Translations under genes and position numbers: made by a program
Assembly (NCBI GenBank): GCA_038209365.1
Contig: JBBQXS010000039.1
Span: 1-40,589 of the forward strand
DNA: 40,589 nt
Reading direction: 5' to 3'
Source: DASQHW01 sp038209365
GTDB taxonomy: Bacteria > Actinomycetota > Acidimicrobiia > IMCC26256 > PALSA-610
In this document: piece after piece, positions 1-7,124 of the stretch
Layout: each line of letters opens with the position of its first letter
How positions within the stretch are numbered: position 1 is the stretch's first letter
The notes under the pieces: generated by a model
Seen by the model: only the letters and a program-made list of their open reading frames with translations
Told to the model about the DNA's origin: nothing
Database searches by the model: none

Positions 1-1
1 T

Positions 2-1906
2 GAGAAGCCCGCTCGCTACATCGGAATGGAAAAGGGCAGCCTGGCGCCCGACCATGGGCCCGGCCGGGCTGCGTTTCTCCTTCTCTACCCCGACACCTAC
101 GAGATCGGGCTCCCCAACCAGGGGCTCCAGATCCTCTACGAACTCTGCAACGAACGCGGTGACGCGGTCGCCGAGCGCGCGTACGCGCCTTGGACCGACA
201 TGGAGTCCGCCATGCGGGCGGCGGGGGTGCCCCTGTTCAGCGTCGACACGCACCGGGCTGCCGCCGAGTTCGACGTCCTCGCGTTCAACCTGTCGGCCGA
301 GCTCGTCTACACGAACGTCCTGAACCTCGTCGACCTCGCCGGGGTGCCGGTGCGCAACGAGGACCGGGCGCCGTCGGACCCGCTCGTCATCGCCGGCGGC
401 CATTGCAGCTACAACCCCGAACCGCTCGCCGAGTACGTCGACGCGTTCGTGATCGGCGACGGCGAAGAGGTCATCGGCGAGCTGGCCGATGTGGTCGGCG
501 CGTGGAAGCGCGGTGGCCGGGCGAGCCGCGGGGCCGTACTGCGCGACCTGGCGACGATCCCGGGCGTGTACGTCCCCGCGATGTACGACTGCGAATACGA
601 GGGCGCGCAGCTCCGCGCGATCACACCGAGATATCCCGATGTGCCCGCGGTCATCGACAAGCGCACGGTCGCCGACCTCGCCGAGTGGCCGTACCCGAAG
701 AATCAGCTCGTCCCGCTCGTCGAGGTCGTGCACGACCGGCTCAACGTCGAGATCTTCCGCGGCTGCACGCGGGGATGCCGCTTCTGCCAGGCAGGCATGA
801 TCACGCGCCCGGTCCGGGAGCGGCCCGAGGAGCAGGTGCGCACGATGGTGCGCGAGGGCCTGCGCCGTACCGGCTACGACGAGGTGGCGCTCACCTCGCT
901 GTCGAGCGCGGATTTCTCCGGCATCGACGGCGTCGTCGCCGGCCTCGTCAACGACCAGGAGGGAACGGGCGCGGTGAGCGTGTCCCTCCCGAGCTTGCGG
1001 GTCGACGCGTTCAGCGTCGGCATCGCGAGCGAGATCCAGAAGGTTCGCCGCACCGGCCTGACGTTCGCGCCCGAAGCGGGCTCGTGGCGGCTGCGCCAGG
1101 TCATCAACAAGCTGATCGTCGAAGACGATCTGTATACCGCGGTCGATGCCGCGTTCTCGCAGGGCTGGCGTCGGATGAAGCTGTACTTCCTCACCGGTCT
1201 GCCGACCGAGATGGACGACGACACCTTGGGAATCGCGAATCTCGCGGCCAACGTCGTCGGCATCGGCCGGCGCTACACGAAGCAGGCGAGCTGCACCGTG
1301 TCGGTGGGGGGGTTCGTGCCCAAGCCGCACACGCCGTTCCAGTGGTTCGGCCAGAACGGTGTCGACGAGCTGTCGCGCAAGATCGCGCTGCTCCGCTCGG
1401 CGATGAAAGGAACGCGCGCCCAGCTGAAATGGCACGATCCCGCCGCGACGTTCGCCGAGGGGCTTGCGTCGCGGGGCGACCGTCGCATCGGACGCGTCAT
1501 CGAACGGGTCTGGCGCGCCGGTGGCACGTTCCAGGAGTGGAGCGAGCACTTCGCGCTCGATCGCTGGCTCGAAGCGATGCACGCCGAGGGTCTCGATCCC
1601 GACTGGTACGTCACGAGGCACCGCACGCGAGACGAGCTCCTGCCCTGGTCGCACATCGCGGCCGGTCTGCACGCCGACTTCCTCTGGGACGACTGGCAGG
1701 CGGCGCTCGCGGCGCACGGCCTGCCTGACTGCCGGTGGACGCCGTGTTACGACTGCGGCGTCTGCACCGACTACGCACTCGAGCACGTCGTCGCGTCACC
1801 GACCGCGCCGGCGGGCGGTTCGCAAGGCACGGGGCAGGACCTCACGCGCGGCGGCGAAGCGCACGTCGCGTTCCTCCCCCGCCGCGAAGCGGCGGTGACC
1901 TCGTGA
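2..1906 (+). CDS. B12-binding-type radical SAM protein, TIGR03960 family (5' end outside window)
   Basis: The reading frame is open from base 2 (E-K-P-A-R-Y-I-G) before the first ATG at 26. The ATG is therefore internal and the true start lies upstream of the window. The N-terminal part resembles a cobalamin-binding Rossmann region (FLLLYPDTYEIGLPN). The radical SAM cluster motif C-x3-C-x2-C is seen as GCTRGCRFCQ near bases 760-787, and SAM-core strands follow. A second Cys cluster, CYDCGVC, lies near the C-terminus (about 1745-1765) and could hold another Fe-S cluster or metal. The family is normally paired with the TIGR03936 protein, as here: its TGA overlaps the next GTG. The substrate is not established from sequence. 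A role in RNA or ribosome-linked modification is only an inference from its neighbours. Confidence 0.9.
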   Translation, partial: EKPARYIGMEKGSLAPDHGPGRAAFLLLYPDTYEIGLPNQGLQILYELCNERGDAVAERAYAPWTDMESAMRAAGVPLFSVDTHRAAAEFDVLAFNLSAELVYTNVLNLVDLAGVPVRNEDRAPSDPLVIAGGHCSYNPEPLAEYVDAFVIGDGEEVIGELADVVGAWKRGGRASRGAVLRDLATIPGVYVPAMYDCEYEGAQLRAITPRYPDVPAVIDKRTVADLAEWPYPKNQLVPLVEVVHDRLNVEIFRGCTRGCRFCQAGMITRPVRERPEEQVRTMVREGLRRTGYDEVALTSLSSADFSGIDGVVAGLVNDQEGTGAVSVSLPSLRVDAFSVGIASEIQKVRRTGLTFAPEAGSWRLRQVINKLIVEDDLYTAVDAAFSQGWRRMKLYFLTGLPTEMDDDTLGIANLAANVVGIGRRYTKQASCTVSVGGFVPKPHTPFQWFGQNGVDELSRKIALLRSAMKGTRAQLKWHDPAATFAEGLASRGDRRIGRVIERVWRAGGTFQEWSEHFALDRWLEAMHAEGLDPDWYVTRHRTRDELLPWSHIAAGLHADFLWDDWQAALAAHGLPDCRWTPCYDCGVCTDYALEHVVASPTAPAGGSQGTGQDLTRGGEAHVAFLPRREAAVTS

Positions 1907-2790
1907 AGGGGACGACGGGGGTGCCGATCCGGCTCAAGTACCAGAAGCTCGGGAAGATCCGCTGGATCGGCCACCGCGACGTTGCCCGGGCGATGGAGCG
2001 GGCCTTTCGGGTCGTGCAGCTGCCCCTCGCGTTCACCGAGGGCTTCTCGCCCCATCCGAAGGTCAGCTTCGGGCTGGCGTTGTCGACCGGCCACGAGAGC
2101 AAGGCCGAGTACCTCGATCTCGTGCTCGCGCAAGATGTCGACGTAGACCGGATCCCGGCCCTGATCTCCGATGCGTTGCCCACGGGCATGGCGGTTGTCG
2201 GCGCCCAGCGTCTCGTGGACCGGGCACCGGCACTGCAAGAGGCAGTGACCACGGTCGCGTGGCGGGTGGAGATCGCGCCCGGCGTTGCCACGCGCGACCG
2301 GATCGCGGCGGGACTCGCGGCGCGGACACTGGAGACCGCGCGTCACCGCAAGGGTCGCGACGTCCTCGAGGACGTTCGACCGGTCATCCGTTCCATCGAC
2401 GTGCACGACGACACGACCGTCGACATGGAACTGCACACGCAACCGCGTGGCGCCAAGCCCGGTGAGGTGCTCGCCGCGATCGGCGGCATCACCGAGGTGC
2501 GGGCGCTGCGCACACACCAATGGATTGAGCGCGACGGCGCGCGGCTGGAGCCGCTCGACGCTGACACCATCACGGTCGGATTCGCGACTGCCGACGGCGG
2601 CTTTGCCGGCGCGGCAGGCAGTGACTCCTCGCGCCCGTACGCACCCGAGGGTGCGTACGTCACGAGAGAAGGCATCGATGTCAGATCTGGAACGTCTCGA
2701 GGACGGGACGAGCGAGAAGAGTGCGACGAGCGAGACGAGCGCCGAGGCGTTCGTCGCGCTGCCGCCGGAGGCGGGCGAGACCCCGACTGA
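1903..2790 (+). CDS. TIGR03936 / DUF2344 radical-SAM-associated protein
   Basis: This is the partner protein of the preceding radical SAM enzyme. The family core is clear: RLKYQKLGKIRWIGHRD, then FTEGFSPHPKVSFGLALSTG and AEYLDLVLA. The start could be GTG 1903, which overlaps the upstream stop as GTGA. It could also be GTG 1921, which has AAGGGG eight bases upstream and begins right at the conserved region. From 1903 the protein has 295 residues. That is longer than I expect for the family, because the last ~37 codons run into the next gene. This tail is Arg/Glu/Asp-rich (ECDERDERRG) and looks like the out-of-frame reading of the RNase E N-terminus rather than a conserved domain. No catalytic residues are recognised, so a scaffold or substrate-binding role is inference. 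Confidence 0.85.
   Translation: MKGTTGVPIRLKYQKLGKIRWIGHRDVARAMERAFRVVQLPLAFTEGFSPHPKVSFGLALSTGHESKAEYLDLVLAQDVDVDRIPALISDALPTGMAVVGAQRLVDRAPALQEAVTTVAWRVEIAPGVATRDRIAAGLAARTLETARHRKGRDVLEDVRPVIRSIDVHDDTTVDMELHTQPRGAKPGEVLAAIGGITEVRALRTHQWIERDGARLEPLDADTITVGFATADGGFAGAAGSDSSRPYAPEGAYVTREGIDVRSGTSRGRDEREECDERDERRGVRRAAAGGGRDPD
2636..2659 (+). promoter_or_regulatory. Strong hairpin just upstream of the RNase E start
   Basis: Arms CGTACGCACCC (2636-2646) and GGGTGCGTACG (2649-2659) are perfect complements with only GA between them, in practice a 10-bp stem closed by a CGAG tetraloop. It lies inside the 3' part of the TIGR03936 gene and ends 18 bases before the rne ATG. The Shine-Dalgarno AGAGAAGG follows it. 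No U-run follows, so a terminator is unlikely. A translation-control or RNase-cleavage element is inferred. Confidence 0.5.
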
Positions 2791-4627
2791 CGCGGCCACG
2801 TCCGCGGGGAACGGGCAGGGCGCGCCAGGCGCGGCGAGGAAGAAGCGGCGGCGCGGCTCGCGCGGCGGACGCCGGCGCCGCAAGCCGAGTGCGCAGGGAA
2901 CCGGCAACCCGTCGATCGGCGCCGGGGACGAGGACGACGACGACTTCGAAGAAGACACGTCGTTCGAAGGCGGGGAGGACTACACCGACGCGGCCGCGGA
3001 CCGCGGCCTGACGGACGACGACATCGCCGAGAAGGCGCGCGAAGAGGCGGGCATCGCCCGGCCCCGGAGCCGTCCGAAGATCGGGGACAGCCGCCCCGCG
3101 CCTCCGGGAGCGCAGACGCCCGCGGTCGCAGCGATGGGTCCGGACGGTGGTCCCAAGAAGCGCCGGCGCCGGCGGGGAGGCCGCGGTCGCAGCAAGGGTG
3201 GGATCGGGGCCGTGGCCGGCGAAGCCCGCGCCGCGGTGCAGTACGTCGATGCCGGTGAGCTCGGCGACGTCGACGTGGACGGCACCTCGCTGCTCGACTC
3301 GCTCGACACGGAGACCCTCGAGCGCCGCCGGGGCACACGGCGCAAGGGCCGTCCGGCCGGGCGTTATCTGATGGTCGTGCACCAGCGGCCCGACGGGTTC
3401 GCACACATCGCGGTACTGGAGGGGCGTCAGCTCGTCGAGCACTACGTGTCTTCGCCGACCGACGAGACGACGTCGATCGACGGCAACATCTATCTCGGCC
3501 GGGTGCAGAACGTGCTGCCGGGCATGGAGGCGGCGTTCATCGACATCGGCACGCCGAAGAACGGTGTGCTCTACCGCGGTGACGTCGCGTACGACCCGGC
3601 GGACATCGAAGGCGGCGAGAAGCCGCGCATCGAGCGGGCGCTGCGCAACGGCCAGGCGATCATCGTGCAGGTCACCAAGAACCCGATCGGCCACAAGGGC
3701 GCGCGCCTCACCCAAGAGGTGAGCCTCGCCGGCCGGTTCGTCGTGATGGTGCCCGCCCAGCCGCAGACCTACGGGATCTCCAAGCGTCTCCCCGACGACG
3801 AGCGCAAACGCCTCCGTCGAGTCCTCGACCGCCTGCGGCCGGCCGACGCCGGCCTCATCGTGCGCACCGCGGCCGAAGGCGCAACCGAGGAAGAGCTCGA
3901 GCGCGACATGCTGCGTTTGAACGCGCAGTGGAAGCAGATCTCGGAGCTCGCCAAGCGCGTGAAGCCGGGCAGCTTGCTCTACAAGGAGCCGGGCCTTGCG
4001 ATCCGGCTGATCCGCGAGGAGTTCACCAAGGAGTACCGGGGTGTGGTCATCGACGACACCACGCTGCACGACGAGGTGCGCGGCTACGTGGACGCGATCG
4101 CTCCCGAGCTCGCCGAACGAGTCGAGTTCTACGACGCGGTTGCCGAGAACCTGCCCGTGTTCGAGAAGTTCCACGTGCACGAACAGCTGCACAAGGCGCT
4201 CGACCGAAAGGTTTGGCTACCGTCCGGGGGCTCGATCATCGTGGAGCGGACCGAAGCGCTCACCGTCATCGACGTGAACACCGGCAAGAACGTCGGCGCT
4301 TCCAACCTCGAAGAAACCGTGTACCGCAACAATCTCGAGGCGGCCGAAGTGGTCGCCCGCGAGCTTCGCCTCCGCGACATCGGCGGCATCATCGTCATCG
4401 ACTTCATCGACATGGAGTCGAGGAGCAACCGTGAGGCAGTCGAAGAGGCGTTCCGCCAAGCATTGTCCCGCGACAAGACCCGCACGCAGGTGTTCCCGAT
4501 CTCGGAGCTCGGTCTCGTCGAGATGACCCGCAAGCGCGTCTCCGAGGGCCTGGTCGAGGCGTTCTCGTCCACGTGCCCGCAGTGCAACGGGCGCGGCTTC
4601 GTCATCGACGAATCGCTCCTCGAATAG
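2678..4627 (+). CDS. rne: Ribonuclease E/G family endoribonuclease
   Basis: This endoribonuclease acts in mRNA decay and rRNA processing. ATG 2678 is preceded by AGAGAAGG at good spacing and gives 649 residues. Residues 1 to ~225 are a low-complexity extension with two basic patches (KKRRRGSRGGRRRRKPS and KKRRRRRGGRGRSKG) around an acidic run (GDEDDDDFEED). The S1 domain starts near residue 266 (SIDGNIYLGRV). Metal-binding Asp532 (VIDVNTGKN) and Asp575 (VIDFIDM) are 43 residues apart, and the Zn-link motif CPQCNGRG (Cys633, Cys636) follows. These spacings equal those of E. coli RNase E (D303, D346, C404, C407). There is no long C-terminal scaffold: the protein ends soon after the Zn-link, and the disordered part is N-terminal, as known for actinobacterial members. 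It overlaps the upstream gene by 113 bases. Confidence 0.95.
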   Translation: MSDLERLEDGTSEKSATSETSAEAFVALPPEAGETPTDAATSAGNGQGAPGAARKKRRRGSRGGRRRRKPSAQGTGNPSIGAGDEDDDDFEEDTSFEGGEDYTDAAADRGLTDDDIAEKAREEAGIARPRSRPKIGDSRPAPPGAQTPAVAAMGPDGGPKKRRRRRGGRGRSKGGIGAVAGEARAAVQYVDAGELGDVDVDGTSLLDSLDTETLERRRGTRRKGRPAGRYLMVVHQRPDGFAHIAVLEGRQLVEHYVSSPTDETTSIDGNIYLGRVQNVLPGMEAAFIDIGTPKNGVLYRGDVAYDPADIEGGEKPRIERALRNGQAIIVQVTKNPIGHKGARLTQEVSLAGRFVVMVPAQPQTYGISKRLPDDERKRLRRVLDRLRPADAGLIVRTAAEGATEEELERDMLRLNAQWKQISELAKRVKPGSLLYKEPGLAIRLIREEFTKEYRGVVIDDTTLHDEVRGYVDAIAPELAERVEFYDAVAENLPVFEKFHVHEQLHKALDRKVWLPSGGSIIVERTEALTVIDVNTGKNVGASNLEETVYRNNLEAAEVVARELRLRDIGGIIVIDFIDMESRSNREAVEEAFRQALSRDKTRTQVFPISELGLVEMTRKRVSEGLVEAFSSTCPQCNGRGFVIDESLLE

Positions 4628-4638
4628 CTCCGGGAAGG

Positions 4639-4644
4639 TACAGT
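4639..4644 (+). promoter_or_regulatory. Candidate -10 (TACAGT) for a leaderless transcript
   Basis: TACAGT lies seven bases before GTG 4652, so transcription would begin at or beside the start codon. The GGGAAGG at 4632-4638 is 13 bases from the GTG, too far for a normal Shine-Dalgarno. Only 24 bases separate this gene from the rne stop. No convincing -35 is visible. Confidence 0.35.
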
Positions 4645-4651
4645 CGCCGCA

Positions 4652-5152
4652 GTGTTTCCTTCCGATGTCAGGGGATCGCTCACGCGGGAGCGCGTACGCG
4701 ATCGCAGGCGAGTCGCCGACGACGAGCGGATCGCGGAATCAGGGATCGCCGGCGTGCTGGCGAATGTGAGCCTGTTCTCACAGTGCTCCAAGCGCGAACT
4801 GCGCCTGGTAGCCAAGCTCGCGAAGACCAAGACCGTTCGTGAGAGCACATCGCTGACGCTCGAAGGCGAGGTGGGCGACACGCTGTTCGTGATCCTCTCG
4901 GGCCACGCGACCGTGCACAAGAGCGGCCGCAAGCTCGCGGAGCTCGGCCCCGGCGACGTCGTCGGCGAGCTTGCGATCCTGTCCAAGGCGCCGCGCAATG
5001 CGACCGTGACGACCACGACCGAGACCCAGGTGGCGACGATCAGCCGGCGCGATGCGCACCGCTTGATCGCGGACGCGCCCGGCTTCTCGCGCAAGCTCCT
5101 CGAGGCCCTCGCGAACCGGGTGCGCGATCTCGACCGCAAGATCGTCTGCTGA
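4652..5152 (+). CDS. Small cyclic-nucleotide-binding (CNB) domain protein
   Basis: This 166-residue protein is essentially one CNB domain (residues ~35-150) after a short basic N-terminus. The phosphate-binding cassette reads GELAILSKAPRNATV: the Gly-Glu pair and the phosphate-contacting Arg are present. Upstream of it GDTLFVILSGHATV and LGPGDVVGEL match the beta-barrel of CRP/PKA-R domains. There is no helix-turn-helix or other output domain, so it is not a CRP-type transcription factor. It could be a stand-alone cNMP receptor acting by protein contact. GTG 4652 is the chosen start; a later GTG at 4754 would still leave the CNB fold nearly whole. It lies 3 kb from a nucleotide cyclase and near a second CNB protein, which suggests a local cNMP circuit (inference). 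Confidence 0.85.
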   Translation: MFPSDVRGSLTRERVRDRRRVADDERIAESGIAGVLANVSLFSQCSKRELRLVAKLAKTKTVRESTSLTLEGEVGDTLFVILSGHATVHKSGRKLAELGPGDVVGELAILSKAPRNATVTTTTETQVATISRRDAHRLIADAPGFSRKLLEALANRVRDLDRKIVC

Positions 5153-5161
5153 CGCGGGCGA

Positions 5162-5175
5162 GTTCTCGAAAGAAC
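5162..5175. terminator. Small hairpin between convergent genes, possible bidirectional terminator
   Basis: GTTCT and AGAAC pair around a CGAA tetraloop in the 25-base gap between two convergent stops. The stem is only five base pairs with no U-tract, so support is weak. Confidence 0.2.
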
Positions 5176-5177
5176 AA

Positions 5178-5960
5178 CTAGATCTCGATGATCATGCCTT
5201 CGGTGGCGGCGGTGACGCCGGCGCGTTCGGCGATCGCCTCGACCTCGTCGTCGGTGCGGAACGGTGAGTGGTGCGTGAGGACGAGCGTGCGCACGCGGGC
5301 TCGCTTCGCGATCTCTACCGCGTGTTCGACCGTGCCGTGCCCGAAGAGGTTGGCGCGCTCCTGCTCGGCAGTGACGAACGGTGTGCCGCGTAGCAAGACG
5401 TCGGCATCTGCCGCGAGTTCCACGATCGCGTCGTCATTGGCGTCGAGCGCGTCGGGAACATACGCGAACGACGCGCCGTCACACGTCACGCGGTAACCGA
5501 ATGTTCGGCCACCCTTGTGATGGACGTCGAGCGCGAGCACCGAGAACTTGCCGAACTCGTGGGTGCCGGCGTCGAGCGCGACATGCGTCCAGGAACCGCG
5601 AAGATCCATGGGTCCGATCGGAAAATGCGGCGGCGACATCGCGCGCGCCATCACGGCGACAGGGTCACCCTGCGCGGGCTGCGCGCACACGACCCGCGCC
5701 CCGTCTTGATCCGCGGAGGGGAAGAACGGGATGCCCTGTACGTGGTCCCAGTGCAGGTGCGTGAGCAAGATCGTCCCGTCGAACGGCGCGCCGTCGAATT
5801 CGAGGGCCAGGTCCTGCAGGCCGGTGCCCGCGTCGAGGACGAGTGTCGGCAGCTCGTCGTCGACCGAAACCGCGAGGCACGACGTGTGACCGCCGACGCG
5901 CGCGAACCGCTCGCCGAACACCGGCGTCGATCCGCGGACGCCGCACGCACGAATCCTCAC
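5178..5960 (-). CDS. MBL-fold metallo-hydrolase
   Basis: This is a 260-residue metallo-beta-lactamase-fold hydrolase. The metal motif HxHxDH is seen as THLHWDH (residues ~87-93) after the usual GTGLQDL strand. Later ligands are the Asp of AYVPDALDA and the His of LVLTHHSPF near the C-terminus. No signal peptide is present, so it should be cytoplasmic. The start is GTG 5960, ten bases after the stop of the CNB-domain gene at 5971, so the two are probably co-transcribed. Families with this fold include class II cyclic-nucleotide phosphodiesterases, RNase Z/PhnP-like phosphodiesterases and thioesterases. Linkage to a cyclase and two cNMP receptors makes a cNMP hydrolase attractive, but the sequence alone does not decide it. 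Confidence 0.85.
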   Translation of the reverse strand: MRIRACGVRGSTPVFGERFARVGGHTSCLAVSVDDELPTLVLDAGTGLQDLALEFDGAPFDGTILLTHLHWDHVQGIPFFPSADQDGARVVCAQPAQGDPVAVMARAMSPPHFPIGPMDLRGSWTHVALDAGTHEFGKFSVLALDVHHKGGRTFGYRVTCDGASFAYVPDALDANDDAIVELAADADVLLRGTPFVTAEQERANLFGHGTVEHAVEIAKRARVRTLVLTHHSPFRTDDEVEAIAERAGVTAATEGMIIEI

Positions 5961-5970
5961 ACCCGAATCT

Positions 5971-7005
5971 TCACGAGTCGCGTGTCTCTTCGCGTCGGTG
6001 TACCTCGCTGAGGCGTTCCAGCGCTTCGGTGTCGATCTGGTCGACGTCTGCGACCGCGACGCGTGCCTTGGTGAGGGCCTTCAACGTTGCCGTGCGCCTT
6101 CCCCCCTCGATGATCGCGCGCTCACCGACAATGGCGCCCGGCCCGAGGTCGCCGAGCGATTCGCCGTCGACCTCGACCGAGATGACGCCGTCGAGCAGCA
6201 GGTACAGCTCACGGCCGATCTGTCCCTGCTCGACGAGCACCTGCCCCTCCTTGAGCTTGCGGACCTTCGGCTTCTCGCCGCCGCGCATGATCTCGATCGA
6301 GAGCTGGCGCTCGAGCGCGGACTCGACCGCAGTGATGAGCGCCGGGGAGTCCTGATCGCCCCAGGGGGTGTGCTTGCCGAACGAGTGCCGCCACCACTCC
6401 TTGAAATCGGTGAGGCCGGCCTTCGCCGCCAGCTTGCTCTCGCCGTCGTACACCCAGTGCCGTGGGAACGGACTGGCGCCGACCAGCTCCCACTCGCTGC
6501 GTCCGTCGACGTGCAGCGTGAGCGCGAGCGTCGTCCAGACGGTCGGTCCTTCGAGTTGCATGAACGGCGGATGGTTGACGCGCCTCGGAGCGGCCAGCGC
6601 GGGTCGGCCGCCAAAGGTCTGGACGAAACGCACGGAGGTCTCGGCCACCTCGGGCTCTGCACGCAGCTCCTCGTACGGCACCGCCTCGAAACGCGCCAGG
6701 TCCTTCTTGCCGATACGGACGGTCGTCGCGCCCATCGCGCTCCCGTCGATGTAGCCGTAGTCGACAATGCGACCGTGTTTCTCGGTCGGCTCCGCCTGCG
6801 TCTCCTTGTCAACGTCTATCCACGCGTGGAGCCTGTTCGCGAAGCGAAACTTGTCGTCGTGCGCGTCCTGTTGGAGGTCACCGAGCACGTCCGGCGGCGG
6901 GTCGTCGTAATGCGTGAAACCGCTCGCGAAGATCGCCTTGTTCAACCCCGTGACCGCTTCGGACGGGATCCAAGACACGGTCGTGACGGTTTGCTCGATG
7001 CGCAC
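5971..7005 (-). CDS. Protein with uncharacterised N-terminal domain and C-terminal cyclic-nucleotide-binding domain
   Basis: The start is GTG 7005: AGGAGG (7013-7018) lies seven bases upstream, which argues against the earlier in-frame ATG at 7062. The product has 344 residues. Residues 1 to ~230 form a soluble domain I do not recognise (VRIEQTVTTVSWIPSEAVTG..., with Trp/Pro-rich segments such as WVYDGESKL and FKEWWRHSFG). The last ~100 residues are a CNB domain: LKEGQVLVEQGQ, then LGPGAIVGERAIIEGGRRTATL, where the Gly-Glu pair and RRTA match a phosphate-binding cassette. It is divergent from the cyclase gene, with a 119-base shared upstream region, and is followed by the MBL hydrolase. Probable role: a cNMP-controlled effector whose output lies in the N-terminal domain. 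Confidence 0.8.
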   Translation of the reverse strand: MRIEQTVTTVSWIPSEAVTGLNKAIFASGFTHYDDPPPDVLGDLQQDAHDDKFRFANRLHAWIDVDKETQAEPTEKHGRIVDYGYIDGSAMGATTVRIGKKDLARFEAVPYEELRAEPEVAETSVRFVQTFGGRPALAAPRRVNHPPFMQLEGPTVWTTLALTLHVDGRSEWELVGASPFPRHWVYDGESKLAAKAGLTDFKEWWRHSFGKHTPWGDQDSPALITAVESALERQLSIEIMRGGEKPKVRKLKEGQVLVEQGQIGRELYLLLDGVISVEVDGESLGDLGPGAIVGERAIIEGGRRTATLKALTKARVAVADVDQIDTEALERLSEVHRREETRDS

Positions 7006-7012
7006 GGTCGGG

Positions 7013-7018
7013 CCTCCT
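7013..7018 (-). promoter_or_regulatory. Shine-Dalgarno fixing the start of the CNB-domain gene
   Basis: AGGAGG on the minus strand, with a seven-base spacer to GTG 7005. A consensus site like this is uncommon in the window and decides this start. Confidence 0.7.
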
Positions 7019-7043
7019 GTTCCGATGCCCCAAGCTACGACGC

Positions 7044-7060
7044 GGGCTCGGCGCGAGCCC
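7044..7060. promoter_or_regulatory. Inverted repeat in the divergent CNB/cyclase intergenic region
   Basis: GGGCTCG (7044-7050) and CGAGCCC (7054-7060) flank a GCG loop. The repeat lies between the divergent starts at 7005 and 7125 and could be an operator for either gene or a leader hairpin of the minus-strand transcript. It does not resemble the CRP consensus. Confidence 0.3.
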
Positions 7061-7124
7061 ATGGGGGTGTCCGGTGTCGCGCCGGTAGTGGTAGCACCCG
7101 CTCTCGACGCAGGGGTGCGCCCTT

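Noticed and set aside
26..1906. ATG 26 as the start of the radical SAM gene
   Set aside because: The frame is open and family-like (ARYIG) before it, so the gene is cut by the window edge.
5971..7062. ATG 7062 as the start of the CNB-domain gene
   Set aside because: A consensus AGGAGG seven bases before GTG 7005 fits better, and the extra 19 residues look non-coding.
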